A stretch of 64,000 nucleotides of DNA from Kribbella aluminosa (GCF_017876295.1 NZ_JAGINT010000001.1:3596001-3660000), one strand, 5' to 3'; counted from the first letter of the stretch, positions 17,979 to 26,778 are shown. Notes: generated by a model from the letters alone, not told the origin. Made by a program: numbers and translations.

Positions 17979-18891
17979 GTCGCCTCCGAACCGGCCGCAG
18001 CGCGGGGTTGCTGATCTCGTCGAACGCGTAGTTGAGCAGGGCGAACGAGACCCCGAGCAGCGCGACCGCCAGACCCGGCGAGAGCGCCCACGCGGGCAGT
18101 CCGTTCACCAGGGCGCCCTGGTTCTGCGCCCAGTAGAGCATCGTGCCCCAGCTCAGCGAGTTGGGGTCGCCGAGCCCGAGGAACTGCAGGCCTGCGGCGG
18201 TCAGCACGGAGTACAGCGCCGCGCCGAGGAAGTTCGCGACGATCAGCGAGATCATCGTCGGCAGTACCTCGACCACGATGATGTACGACCGGCGCTCACC
18301 GCGGACCCGCGCCGATTCCAGGAAGTCCCGGTTCCGCAGCGACAGCGCCTGCGCCCGCAGTTGGCGGGCGCCGTACGACCAGCCGGTGAGGACCAGCACG
18401 ATGATGATCACCGTCAGGTTGCCCTTGCCGGCGTACGTCGCCAGCACGATGATCAGCGGGAACGTCGGGAGCACGAGAAAGATGTCGGTCAGCATCGACA
18501 GACCGTCGTCGGCGAACCCGCCCAGATACGCCGCTGACACGCCGATGATGACCGACAGCACGGTGGCACCCAGGCCGGCGACCACGGCGATCACCAGGGA
18601 CTCACGGGTGCTGTAGATGAGTTGTGCGTAGACGTCCTGCCCGAGTCCCGTCGTACCGAGCCAGTGGCTGCCCGAGGGGTGCTGCAGCGGCAGGTCGCCG
18701 ATCGCCTGCGGATCGTGGTGCGCGCCCGGGACGAACAGCCCCGGGAACGCGGCGAGCAGCATGAAGAGGATCAGCAGCGCAGCCCCGACCACAGCCTTCC
18801 GGTTGTGCAGAATGGCCCGGAACAGCCCACCACGAGGGCGGCGACTGACCCCCGCCACAGGAGCAGACGCACCAGCAACGACAGCGCTCAT
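17959..18891 (-). CDS. ABC transporter permease (DppC/OppC-like)
   Basis: A 310-residue inner-membrane permease with a cytoplasmic N-terminus, a first hydrophobic segment near residues 33-53 and five more after it. HPSGSHWLGTTGLGQDVYAQLIYSTRESL is split here into HWLGTTGLGQDVY and STRESLVIA, both family hallmarks, and the EAA loop reads ESARVRGERRS. The ATG at 18891 follows GGAGGA. It forms the channel together with the DppB-like permease. Confidence 0.9.
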   Translation of the reverse strand: MSAVVAGASAPVAGVSRRPRGGLFRAILHNRKAVVGAALLILFMLLAAFPGLFVPGAHHDPQAIGDLPLQHPSGSHWLGTTGLGQDVYAQLIYSTRESLVIAVVAGLGATVLSVIIGVSAAYLGGFADDGLSMLTDIFLVLPTFPLIIVLATYAGKGNLTVIIIVLVLTGWSYGARQLRAQALSLRNRDFLESARVRGERRSYIIVVEVLPTMISLIVANFLGAALYSVLTAAGLQFLGLGDPNSLSWGTMLYWAQNQGALVNGLPAWALSPGLAVALLGVSFALLNYAFDEISNPALRPVRRRRARSAS

Positions 18892-18965
18892 CGACGTCCT
18901 CCGGACGATGAGCGCAGTGGAGCGCTGTACTTATTGGTGATCTCGCTTCGCTCGTTCACAGTGGT

Positions 18966-19970
18966 CTATCCCTTCGTCCGGGCGCGCGGGTCGAGCAGGA
19001 ACACCGCGAAGTCGCAGAGCAGGACACAGATCAGCACCGCCAGCGTCACGAGTAGGAAGAGTGCCTGGAGCAACGGATAGTCGGTGCTCACCGTGGCGTT
19101 GTAGAACATGTAACCCAGGCCCGGGTAGTTGAACACGTACTCGACCAGGATCGTGCCGGAGATCACGAAGCCGAGCGACATCGCGAACCCGGACAGGTTC
19201 GGCAGGAACGCGTTCCGGCCGGCGTACCCGAACATGATCTTGCGGCCCGGGATGCCCTTCGCCCGCGCCATCCGGACGTAGTCCTCGGCGAGCGTGGTGA
19301 CCATGTTGTTCCGCATGGTCAGGATCCAGCCGCCGACCGCGGTGACCAGAATCGTGGAGGCCGGCAGGATGCCGTGCTTGATCACGCTCCAGATGAACTC
19401 ACCGGTGAACCCTGGCGTCAGGCCCTGGTCGTAGTTGAAGTCGTTCGGCAGCACCGGTTTGCTGCCGATCGCGAACAACGAGATCAGCAGCAGCGCCACC
19501 CAGAAGTACGGCAGCGCCGAGGTGACGATGAACACCGGCGGCACGATGCCGTCGATCAGGCCGCCGCGCCGCCAGCCGGCCACCGTGCCGATCAGCGTGC
19601 CGAGGACGAACGCCAGTACGGTCGCGATGCCGACCAGCCCGAGCGTCCACGGCAGCGCCTGGCTGATCAGCGACGTCACCGGTACGCCGAGGCTGCTGCC
19701 GATCGACACGCCCCAGTGCCCGCTGACCATCGACTTCAGGTACTCGACGTACTGCAGCAACAGGTTCTTGCCCGGGTCGAAGCCGAACTCGGCCAGCACC
19801 GTCCGCAGCTGCTCCGGTGTCACCACCGAACCGCCCTTGCTGAACCGCTCCCGGAGCGCCTGTTCCGGGCTGCCGGGCATCAGCCGCGGGATGAAGAAGT
19901 TCAGCGTCATCGCCGCCCATAACGTGAGCACGAAGAACCCGAGGCGTCGTATCAGGTATCGCACTCCCAC
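18966..19970 (-). CDS. ABC transporter permease (DppB/OppB-like)
   Basis: A 334-residue permease beginning YLIRRLGFFVLTLWAAMTLNF, with RLMPGSPEQALRERF in the periplasmic loop and EDYVRMARAKGIPGRK as the EAA cytoplasmic loop that contacts the ATPase. Six hydrophobic segments are visible. The start is GTG 19970. It lies 30 bp behind the binding-protein gene and 74 bp ahead of the DppC-like gene in one operon. Confidence 0.9.
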   Translation of the reverse strand: MGVRYLIRRLGFFVLTLWAAMTLNFFIPRLMPGSPEQALRERFSKGGSVVTPEQLRTVLAEFGFDPGKNLLLQYVEYLKSMVSGHWGVSIGSSLGVPVTSLISQALPWTLGLVGIATVLAFVLGTLIGTVAGWRRGGLIDGIVPPVFIVTSALPYFWVALLLISLFAIGSKPVLPNDFNYDQGLTPGFTGEFIWSVIKHGILPASTILVTAVGGWILTMRNNMVTTLAEDYVRMARAKGIPGRKIMFGYAGRNAFLPNLSGFAMSLGFVISGTILVEYVFNYPGLGYMFYNATVSTDYPLLQALFLLVTLAVLICVLLCDFAVFLLDPRARTKG

Positions 19971-20000
19971 CAGCTCCTCGTGCTCACGCGTTCAGCTTCC

Positions 20001-21713
20001 TTACTTCTGGGCGGACTTCGAGTACAGGTTGGTCAGCACCTGACCGACGTCCGGGATGTTGTACGGCGCCGGCTGCGCGTACGGGTTGTCCTGGGTCGGC
20101 CAGCCCTGCACGTCCTTGGTGTTGTACTGGTACCAGTCGACCGACTCGGTGGTCGGGATCACCGGCACGTCCTTGATCATGTACGACGATATCTGCTTGA
20201 TCAGCTTGACCTGTGTGTCCGGGTCCGCGGCGGCGTACTGGTCGAACAGCGCGTCCACCTCGGGCTTGGAGTACCGCGAGTAGTTGCTGTTCGCCTGCTT
20301 GCCGACCGGCGCGGTGTTCTTCGAGTACAGGAGCTGCCGCAGCTCGTAGTACGGCGTCGGGCCGCCGGACTGGCTCGCGTAGGCGAGGTCGTAGTCGCCG
20401 GTGAACAGCTTCTGGTTGTACGACTGCTGCTGCAGGTCCTGGATGGTCAGGTCGATCCCGACCTTGGCGAGCTGCTGCTTCACGACCGCCAGCGACGCGT
20501 CCCAGTCGGTGTAGCCGGTGACCGTGATGATGCTGAGCTTGAGCTTGTTCGAGTCGGAGTACCCGGCGCTCTGCAGCAACTGCTTCGCCTTGTCCAGGTT
20601 CGGCTTGTCGTACCCGGCCGTGGTCACCGCGCTCTGGTCGAAGTACTTGTCGAACGTCGGCGTGACGACACCGGTCTGGTTCGCGGCCGGCTGGTAGCCG
20701 CTCTCGCCGATCTTCGAGATCTGCTCCCGGTCGAGCGCGTACGCGATCGCCTGCCGGACCGCCAGCTTGCTGGTCGCCGGGCGGGACGGGTCGTTGTTCG
20801 GGACGATCGCGACGTTCGCGGTCGGCGGGAACCAGTAGTTGTTGTCCGGCGACTTCGACTTGTAGAAGTTGTCGATGTTCGGGATGTACTGGCCGCCCCA
20901 CTGGGCCTTGCCGCTGGCCAGGTCGAGGTTGGCCGGGTTGTTGTCCAGGTACGCCGGGTACTGGACCTTCTGGATGTACGGCTTGCCCGGCTGCCAGTAC
21001 GACGGGTTCGCGGCGTACGAGATGTTGTTGCTGGTGCAGGACTCGACCGTGAACGGCCCGGTGCCGACCGGCTTCGGGTCCGCCCAGGTGGCGGGCTTGG
21101 ACGCGGCCTCGCCGGTCGACCAGACGTGCTTCGGCACGATGCCGACCTGGCCGGCGAAGTTGAAGAAGTACGGCTCGGCGGCGGCCTTGAACTTCAGCGT
21201 GACCTTGTTGCCGGCCGCGGTGACGCTGGTCAGCCCGGCGCCGGTCCACAGCGAGTACAGGTCGAGGGCCGGCTGCTCCTTCATCCGGGTGAAGGTGTAG
21301 ACGACGTCGTCGGCGGTGAACGGCTGCCCGTCGCTCCACTTCACGCCGTCGCGAATGGTGAAGACGATCGAGTCCTTCTTCGGCGACCAGGTGAACGCCG
21401 TCGCCAGCATCGGCGTGGTGCCGCCGGCCTTCAGCACGTTCACGAACGTCAGCGGCTCGTACACGAAGCCGTTGGCGGCCTGGTTGACCGACGGGTTGAA
21501 CGGGTTGAACTGGCACGGCCAGGTCTGCCCGCCGACGTTCGCGATCGTGACCGTGCCGCCCTGCTTGTACTGCCCGCCTCCGCCGCTGCTCGTCGACGAC
21601 GACGGGTTGGATGAACTCGCGCTCCCGATCGGCTTGTCGCCGCTGCCGCAGGCCGCGGTCAGCGCGCCGACCGCAATCGCGGCAACGGCGATGCGTGTGA
21701 TGCTGCCCCTCAT
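20001..21713 (-). CDS. family 5 extracellular solute-binding lipoprotein
   Basis: A 570-residue lipoprotein. The start MRGSITRIAVAAIAV leads to the lipobox LTAAC with the lipidated Cys at residue 22, followed by a Ser-rich linker and SBP_bac_5 features such as FTWSPKKDSIVFTIRDGVKW and DGQPFTADDVVYTF. It captures the substrate outside the membrane for the DppB/C/D/F-like importer. I chose ATG 21713 because a longer upstream frame would overlap the kinase gene and place the signal peptide internally. The ligand may be an oligosaccharide, judging from the kinase and hydrolase neighbours. Confidence 0.88.
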   Translation of the reverse strand: MRGSITRIAVAAIAVGALTAACGSGDKPIGSASSSNPSSSTSSGGGGQYKQGGTVTIANVGGQTWPCQFNPFNPSVNQAANGFVYEPLTFVNVLKAGGTTPMLATAFTWSPKKDSIVFTIRDGVKWSDGQPFTADDVVYTFTRMKEQPALDLYSLWTGAGLTSVTAAGNKVTLKFKAAAEPYFFNFAGQVGIVPKHVWSTGEAASKPATWADPKPVGTGPFTVESCTSNNISYAANPSYWQPGKPYIQKVQYPAYLDNNPANLDLASGKAQWGGQYIPNIDNFYKSKSPDNNYWFPPTANVAIVPNNDPSRPATSKLAVRQAIAYALDREQISKIGESGYQPAANQTGVVTPTFDKYFDQSAVTTAGYDKPNLDKAKQLLQSAGYSDSNKLKLSIITVTGYTDWDASLAVVKQQLAKVGIDLTIQDLQQQSYNQKLFTGDYDLAYASQSGGPTPYYELRQLLYSKNTAPVGKQANSNYSRYSKPEVDALFDQYAAADPDTQVKLIKQISSYMIKDVPVIPTTESVDWYQYNTKDVQGWPTQDNPYAQPAPYNIPDVGQVLTNLYSKSAQK

Positions 21714-21745
21714 CGACTTCTGCCTTTCGCTACTGGAAATCCTGG

Positions 21746-22681
21746 TCATGCGAATGCTTCCGCACCGAGGGCGGCCCCCGCCGCCTCGACGCCGAGGGCG
21801 AGCGCTCCGATCAGCGGTGCCTCCGAAGGGAACCGGGCCACCGACAGCTTCGGCGGAAACGGGACGGCCGCGTCGAGGGCGCGCCGCAGGCCGGGTTCGA
21901 GCTGGTCCCAGGAGCGCACCAGGCCGCCGCCGACGACGATCCGGTCCGGATCGATCGCGATGGCCAGGTTGGCGAGATGCATCGCCAGCTCCCGGACGAA
22001 CTCGTCGGTGAGGACGGCGGCGTCCGGTTGGGTCCGCGCCATCGTGAAGACGTCGGCGGCCGTGACCGGGCGGCCGAGCCGGGCGGACCCGGTGGTCTCG
22101 AGCGCCTGACCGCTGACGACGTGTTCGAGGATCGTGCGTTCCCCGGCGTCGACGTACACGTCGGCGGGGGAGCGCAGCTGGTACCCGATCTCGCCGGAGG
22201 CACCGTGCGCCCCGGTGACAACGGTGCCTCCGGCAACGATCGCGATCGCGAGACCGGTGCCGAGATTGAGGTAGAGCCCCGGGTCGGAGCCGGCCAGCGC
22301 GCCCCAGCGCAGCTCGGCCTCGGCCGCCGCTTTCACGTCGGTTGCCAGCCGCACCGGTACGCCGGGGAACCCGTCGCGGATCAGCCGCCCGAAGGGCAGC
22401 TCGCCCCAGCCCGGGAAGGTCGGGGCCAGTTCGACGTGGTCGTCGTACGGGATGCCCAGCGTGGCCGCACCGACACCGGCGAGCTGGTGGTCCGGCGCGA
22501 CCTCGGCGAGCAGCTCTCGGGCAGCGGCGAGGCCGCGGGCCATCGCCTCGGCGGCGCCGCCGGACTCGACCTGGCTGTCGACGGTCGTCGAACCCAGGCG
22601 GCGACCGGACAGGTCGCCGACGGCCACGGCGATCTTCGTACCGCCGAAGTCGAGCCCGAGGACGACCGGTGTCGAAACCAC
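21746..22681 (-). CDS. ROK family sugar kinase
   Basis: A 311-residue kinase from GTG 22681 with GAGGAGG 9 nt upstream. The phosphate motif LGLDFGGTKIAVAVGD is at the N-terminus, NLGTGLAIAIVAGG and GASGEIGYQL cover the ROK signature region, and VVGGGLVRSW is the adenosine motif. The usual zinc-binding CxCGxxGC cluster is not present, as in some ROK kinases. It probably phosphorylates glucose, a hexosamine or an imported sugar released from the oligosaccharide. It is the first gene of the transporter operon, divergent from the ROK repressor. Confidence 0.85.
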   Translation of the reverse strand: MVSTPVVLGLDFGGTKIAVAVGDLSGRRLGSTTVDSQVESGGAAEAMARGLAAARELLAEVAPDHQLAGVGAATLGIPYDDHVELAPTFPGWGELPFGRLIRDGFPGVPVRLATDVKAAAEAELRWGALAGSDPGLYLNLGTGLAIAIVAGGTVVTGAHGASGEIGYQLRSPADVYVDAGERTILEHVVSGQALETTGSARLGRPVTAADVFTMARTQPDAAVLTDEFVRELAMHLANLAIAIDPDRIVVGGGLVRSWDQLEPGLRRALDAAVPFPPKLSVARFPSEAPLIGALALGVEAAGAALGAEAFA

Positions 22682-22707
22682 GGGGTGGCACCTCCTCGCG
22701 CCGACCA

Positions 22708-22736
22708 ATAGAATCGATTGGAAACTAACTTAACAA
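22708..22736 (-). promoter_or_regulatory. promoter and putative operator of the ROK kinase/transport operon
   Basis: On the minus strand, TTGTTA (22731-22736) and TTCTAT (22708-22713) are separated by exactly 17 bp. The palindrome AATCGATT (22712-22719) overlaps the -10 hexamer, where a repressor would block transcription. The divergent ROK regulator is the obvious candidate. Confidence 0.55.
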
Positions 22737-22803
22737 TCACCGGGACCACAAGGGATCAGTGAAACTTGGTGGCCGAGTTGTTAGAGAGCGAGGGGGGGCG
22801 ACC

Positions 22804-23982
22804 GTGACGGTTACTGCCGGAGGAGCGCGTCCGCAACTGATCCGGGAGATCAACGAGCAGGTACTGCTCGACCATATCCGGCGATCGGGCCCGATCTCGC
22901 GGACGGAGCTCGCCGGGCTCACCGGACTGTCGAAGCCGACGGTCTCCGCGGCACTGAGCTCCCTGGAGCGGACCGGCCTCGTCTACGTGACCGGCCAGCG
23001 CACCGGCGTACCGGGGCCGGCGGCGAGCCTGTACGAGGTACGGCCGGAGGCCGGGTTCGTCCTCGGGCTGGACGTCGGGCGGGAGTACCTGCGCGGTGCG
23101 ATCGCGGATCTCGCGGGGACTGTCCGGTCCCGGTTGAGTGTGCGGACCAAGGCCGGTGACGCGATGGCGCGGATCCAGGAGCTGGTCGACCTGACGGCGA
23201 CGCTGGCCGACGAGGCCGGGATCGAAACCACGCACCTCACTCAGACCGTGCTCGGTAGTCCCGGCGTGTACGACCCGCGGCTGGACGCGTTGACGTTGAC
23301 CGGGCGGCTGTCCGGGTGGGACTCGCCCGCGACGCTGGCCGCGCTGCGGGACCGGTTCGGGCCGACGCTGATGATCGAGAACGACGTGGACGCCGCCGCG
23401 ATCGCGGAGCGGGTGCACGGGCACGGCCGGGACGTCGACAGCTTCGCGTTCGTCAGCGTCGGTACCGGCATCGGCATGGGGCTGGTGCTGGACGGCAAGC
23501 TGCGGCACGGATCGCACGGCGTCGCGGGCGAGATCGGGTACCTGCCGTTCACCGAGGGCTCCGGCAGCGATCCGCGGGACGCCCGCAAGCGTGGCGGTTT
23601 CGACGCGTCCGCGTCCGCGGCAGCCGTCGTACGGGCGGCTCGCCGGGCGGGTGTCCGCGGCGCGCAGACGGCCGAGAAGGTGTTCGCGGCCGCGGCCCGT
23701 GGGGACGCGTTGGCCGCCGCGGTCGTCGCGGAGGAGGCGCTGCTGGTGGCGAAGGCGGTGTGCACGGTGATCACCGTCGTCGACCCGGACCTGGTGGTTC
23801 TGGGTGGCGGTATCGGCCAGGCGCCCGGCTTCCTCGAGGCGGTGAGCAAGCAGTTGCGTCAGCTCGCGCCGGTGATGCCCGACGTGAAGGCGAGCGTGCT
23901 CGGCTCCGAGACCGTGGTGGCCGGCTGTATCGCGGCCGGACTCGATCGGGCCTGGCAGACCCTGGTCGGAAATTCTGCGTAG
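22804..23982 (+). CDS. ROK family transcriptional repressor (NagC/XylR type)
   Basis: A 392-residue regulator. An N-terminal winged helix (HIRRSGPISRTELAGLTGLS, then KPTVSAALSSLE) is fused to a ROK sugar-binding domain with LGLDVGREYLRGAI, SVGTGIGMGLVLDGKL and GVAGEIGYLPF. GTG 22804 is preferred because a G-rich RBS (22788-22797) precedes it; an earlier GTG at 22759 is possible. The zinc-binding cysteine motif is absent. It likely represses the divergent kinase/ABC operon until a sugar ligand binds. Confidence 0.87.
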   Translation: MTVTAGGARPQLIREINEQVLLDHIRRSGPISRTELAGLTGLSKPTVSAALSSLERTGLVYVTGQRTGVPGPAASLYEVRPEAGFVLGLDVGREYLRGAIADLAGTVRSRLSVRTKAGDAMARIQELVDLTATLADEAGIETTHLTQTVLGSPGVYDPRLDALTLTGRLSGWDSPATLAALRDRFGPTLMIENDVDAAAIAERVHGHGRDVDSFAFVSVGTGIGMGLVLDGKLRHGSHGVAGEIGYLPFTEGSGSDPRDARKRGGFDASASAAAVVRAARRAGVRGAQTAEKVFAAAARGDALAAAVVAEEALLVAKAVCTVITVVDPDLVVLGGGIGQAPGFLEAVSKQLRQLAPVMPDVKASVLGSETVVAGCIAAGLDRAWQTLVGNSA

Positions 23983-24025
23983 AACCGGACGCAAACCGTC
24001 CGCAACCGGCACTAGGGTGCGGGTC

Positions 24026-24385
24026 ATGACTATCGCGATGTACCCGAGTTTCGTGCTGGACTGCCCGGACGCGGCCGTCCTCGGAAAGTTCTACGGCGAG
24101 CTGCTGGGCTGGACGGTGAAGACCGACGACGGGTGGGCCGAGATCCGCCCCGAGGACGGCAGCAACTGCATCTGCTTCCAGCAGGTCGAGAACTACAAGG
24201 CACCGACCTGGCCGACCCAGGACGTGCCGCAGCAACTCCACCTCGACGTGATGGTGCGCAGCCTCGACGAGGCCGAGCCCGAGGTACTGGCGATCGGCGC
24301 CACCAAGCCAGACCACCAGCCCGGTACGTCGTTCCGCGTGTTCCTCGACCCGGCCGGACACCCGTTCTGCCTCTGCGTTAGCTGA
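24026..24385 (+). CDS. VOC family (glyoxalase-like) protein
   Basis: A 119-residue single-domain protein with paired beta-alpha-beta-beta-beta units: MYPSFVLDCPDAAVLGKFYG at the start and GTSFRVFLDPAGHPFCLCV at the end, the VOC C-terminal strand. The metal-ligand pattern fits dihydroxybiphenyl dioxygenase- or glyoxalase-like proteins, but the reaction is unknown. The start is ATG 24026, with TAGGGT (24013-24018) exactly 7 nt before it, indicating a leaderless message. Confidence 0.82.
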   Translation: MTIAMYPSFVLDCPDAAVLGKFYGELLGWTVKTDDGWAEIRPEDGSNCICFQQVENYKAPTWPTQDVPQQLHLDVMVRSLDEAEPEVLAIGATKPDHQPGTSFRVFLDPAGHPFCLCVS

Positions 24386-24400
24386 CCGTAGGGTTGGGGG

Positions 24401-24805
24401 GTGACGAGCTGGCGCGACGAACGACGGCAGGCGGCGGCGGAGCATGCGGCCGCGCTGGACCGGAAGAAGGCTGCCGAGACCGCGCAGGCGCGGGAGTTGC
24501 TGCGCGAGTTCATCGAGCAGTTGCGGGCGCGGGCCGTCGAGCCGGAGCCGTTGCGTGCGCAGGTCGTCGGGTCGAACACCAGCTACCGGACCACGCTGAC
24601 CGGGTGGTACCTGCGCCGCAACCGCTCGCTCGCCGTGGACGTCGACGGCAACTTCTACATCCTCGGCGTTCCGGCCAGCCTGAAGTCGCGCGTCGCCGGT
24701 GTGCAGCTGCAGCCGTCCGACCCGCCGCTCGTCGTCGGGCGAGGCGCCCGCGACGGCGAGTCGATGCCGCTCGCCGAACTACTGCGCCTGCGGCTCGAGT
24801 CCTAG
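24401..24805 (+). CDS. hypothetical protein with charged N-terminal helix (134 aa)
   Basis: Residues 1-45 are strongly helical and charged (RRQAAAEHAAALDRKKAAET), possibly coiled coil. They are followed by a beta-rich domain with TTLTGWYLRRNRSLAVDVDG and NFYILGVPASLKSRV. No family recognised. GTG 24401 is preceded by TAGGGT (24389-24394) at 6 nt, so it also looks leaderless. Its 3' end overlaps the convergent HxlR gene by 27 bp. Confidence 0.75.
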   Translation: MTSWRDERRQAAAEHAAALDRKKAAETAQARELLREFIEQLRARAVEPEPLRAQVVGSNTSYRTTLTGWYLRRNRSLAVDVDGNFYILGVPASLKSRVAGVQLQPSDPPLVVGRGARDGESMPLAELLRLRLES

Positions 24806-25288
24806 CACGCTCGCGATCAGCGCCGTACCGGGAGCGGTCCGGCCGCCGGGTCCCGGCGACGGTACGACGTCCTGGGTCGCGAGTGCCTCGCCGCACTCGG
24901 AGCAGCCCACCGTGGGCGTGGTGACCTTGCCGCACGTCTTGTGCGTGAAGCGGATCGGCTGGCCGGCCGGGGGAGTGGCCCAGCGGTCGCCCCAGGCGGT
25001 GAGCGCCATCAGGATCGGTACGAGTTCCTGCCCCGCCTCGGTCAGCTCATACCTGTGGCGGACCGGGTTCTGCTGGTACGGCGTCCGCTGGACCAGCCCG
25101 CCGTCCACGAGCGTGGCCAGCCGATCGGTGAGCAGGTTGCGGGAGATCCCGAGGTCGGTGACGAACTGGTCGAAGCGGTTCAGTCCCAGGTAGAGGTCGC
25201 GCAGTACCAGCGGTGTCCACCAGTCGCCGATCAGCTCCAGAGACTGGGCGAGCGAGCAGTGCATCGAGGCGAAGCTGGTGTTCCGCAT
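24779..25288 (-). CDS. HxlR family transcriptional regulator
   Basis: A 169-residue winged-helix regulator. The family signature is CSLAQSLELIGDWWTPLVLR (residues 11-30), with GLNRFDQFVTDLGISRNLLT and LVDGGLVQRTPYQQ following. The C-terminal extension has the cysteines of a small zinc ribbon (KTCGK, then CSECGE). The ATG at 25288 is supported by the signature position; the longer frame extends past the neighbouring gene. It is divergent from a SnoaL-like gene and the intergenic region has an inverted repeat over the expected -35, so it probably represses that gene. Confidence 0.87.
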   Translation of the reverse strand: MRNTSFASMHCSLAQSLELIGDWWTPLVLRDLYLGLNRFDQFVTDLGISRNLLTDRLATLVDGGLVQRTPYQQNPVRHRYELTEAGQELVPILMALTAWGDRWATPPAGQPIRFTHKTCGKVTTPTVGCSECGEALATQDVVPSPGPGGRTAPGTALIASVLGLEPQAQ

Positions 25289-25337
25289 GGCCGCATCATC
25301 TCCCTCTTCGACTTTCCTTCCTTCACCGGAGTGAGTG

Positions 25338-25364
25338 TAGTCAGTTGCAGCATTGAACTCACTA
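25338..25364. promoter_or_regulatory. HxlR operator candidate
   Basis: TAGTCAGTT (25338-25346) and AACTCACTA (25356-25364) form a 9-bp inverted repeat with one mismatch and a 9-bp spacer. It sits about 5 bp upstream of the -10 hexamer TAGGCT (25369-25374), thus over the -35 region of the SnoaL-like gene. Confidence 0.55.
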
Positions 25365-25381
25365 CGCCTAGGCTGCCGGGT

Positions 25382-25840
25382 ATGGGCATTTACCACCGGA
25401 TCGTGGCGCGGCAGGTGCGGACGGCGTTCGCGCGGATCAGCGCGGGGAACTGGGAGGCGATGGTGGCCGGGATGGCGCCGTCGTTCACGTACCGGTTCTA
25501 CGGGGAGCACGCGCTCGGCGGTGAGCGGCGTACGCACGAGGCCTTGCGGCGCTGGTGGGAGCGGTGCTTCCGGCTGCTGCCGAACACGCGGTTCGACGTG
25601 CTGGATGTGCTTGTCGACGGCTGGCCGTGGAACACCCGGGTCGCCACAGCCGTCACCGTCCACGTGGGCGTCGTGGACGGTTCGACGTACGACAACGTCG
25701 TTCATCAGTTCCTGCGGATCCGGTGGGGCAAGATCACCGAGGTCCGGACGCTCGAGGACACCGCCGTACTGGAGAAGACCCTCGACCGGCTGGCCGCCGC
25801 CGGCTACGCGGAGGCCCACGCGGCGCCGATCACCGGTTGA
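25382..25840 (+). CDS. SnoaL-like / NTF2-fold polyketide cyclase-type protein
   Basis: A 152-residue cone-fold protein: MGIYHRIVARQVRTAFARIS at the start, SFTYRFYGEHALGG, RWWERCFRLLPNTRFDVLDV, and HQFLRIRWGKITEVRTLED at the end. The fold is used for small hydrolases, isomerases and scavengers; no specific function can be given. The start is ATG 25382, leaderless with TAGGCT 7 nt before it. It is likely controlled by the divergent HxlR regulator. Confidence 0.8.
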   Translation: MGIYHRIVARQVRTAFARISAGNWEAMVAGMAPSFTYRFYGEHALGGERRTHEALRRWWERCFRLLPNTRFDVLDVLVDGWPWNTRVATAVTVHVGVVDGSTYDNVVHQFLRIRWGKITEVRTLEDTAVLEKTLDRLAAAGYAEAHAAPITG

Positions 25841-26549
25841 GCTCGTCCGGCTTGAGGCCCTTGACGGTCATGTAGATGCCGATCGACAACTCCCAGAGGG
25901 CGACCGGAGCGGTGGCGACCCCGGACAACCCGGACAGTTGGGCGTTGTGGCCGAGGACGGTCAGGATGTTGGCGGTGAGCAGCAGCGGAGCGCCGACGAG
26001 GCCCATGATCGGCATGAACCGCGGGACCCGGCGAGACCGGTACATCAGGATTCCGAGCAGGATGGCGCTGATGGCGGGCATCGTGCCGGCGCCGAAGAGG
26101 AAGGTCCAGTTGCGAACCTCGACGAGGGCGCGGCCGACGGTGGCGAGCGCGTTCGGGTCGGCGGTCCCCGCGAGATCCTGTCGCAGTGTCACGACGGCGA
26201 CGAGGCTGACGACACCGATCATGATCACGGCGGCCTCGAGTGTCCGCGAGATGACGACGCCGAGGGCCAGGGACTCCTTGTACCGCCGCATCACCGGGAA
26301 CAGGGCGACGGCGCTGCCGATGCCGGCCAGGGCGTTGACGAAGTCGAGAAGACAGCCGACCAGCACGCGGGTGTCCTGTCCGGCGCCGAGGACGTAGCTG
26401 TGATCGTGGAGCACCGGTCCGATCAGGAACAGAGCCGTGAACGAGGCGGCGAAGGTCACGAGGTAGAAGATGCCGGCTGCGCGGATGGTAGCGCGGTCCG
26501 GATCGGTGGAGCGGCGGGTCGCGGTCGTGCTCGGTGCGGTGATGGTCAT
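25830..26549 (-). CDS. DUF4386 family membrane protein
   Basis: A 239-residue integral membrane protein with about six hydrophobic segments. RATIRAAGIFYLVTFAASFT opens the domain, and GVVISRTLEAAVIMIGVVSL is the conserved central part of DUF4386 proteins. Function unknown. It is preceded by a 75-residue ORF whose stop lies 1 bp before this start, and by a LAL regulator further away in the same strand order. Its end overlaps the convergent SnoaL-like gene by 11 bp. Confidence 0.82.
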   Translation of the reverse strand: MTITAPSTTATRRSTDPDRATIRAAGIFYLVTFAASFTALFLIGPVLHDHSYVLGAGQDTRVLVGCLLDFVNALAGIGSAVALFPVMRRYKESLALGVVISRTLEAAVIMIGVVSLVAVVTLRQDLAGTADPNALATVGRALVEVRNWTFLFGAGTMPAISAILLGILMYRSRRVPRFMPIMGLVGAPLLLTANILTVLGHNAQLSGLSGVATAPVALWELSIGIYMTVKGLKPDELNR

Positions 26550-26550
26550 G

Positions 26551-26778
26551 TCATTCTCCTGGGTTCTGGGATTGCCGGTCGACTGAGAGCAACGGCAGAC
26601 CGAGGTCCCGGAGTCGCTGCAGCAGGCCGTGCAGGGCTGCTTGATCGGCCACGTGGCCGTGGATGACGGTGGTGCCGTCGGCGTGGGTGCTGATCGTCAT
26701 TCCGTCGAACCACTCGGTCCACCGGGGATCGAGCCGCCCCTGGAGGCGGATTTCGTACCAGGCTGATTCGTGGTCCAT
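26551..26778 (-). CDS. small conserved hypothetical protein (75 aa)
   Basis: MDHESAWYEIRLQGRLDPRW opens this compact protein, followed by FDGMTISTHADGTTVIHG and HGLLQRLRDLGLPLLSVDR. It has the look of a small beta-alpha domain frequently found next to DUF4386 genes. The start at 26778 is leaderless on the minus strand: TAACTT (26785-26790 read in reverse) lies 6 nt before the ATG. It carries the RBS of the DUF4386 gene in its last codons, so the two are coupled. Confidence 0.75.
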   Translation of the reverse strand: MDHESAWYEIRLQGRLDPRWTEWFDGMTISTHADGTTVIHGHVADQAALHGLLQRLRDLGLPLLSVDRQSQNPGE

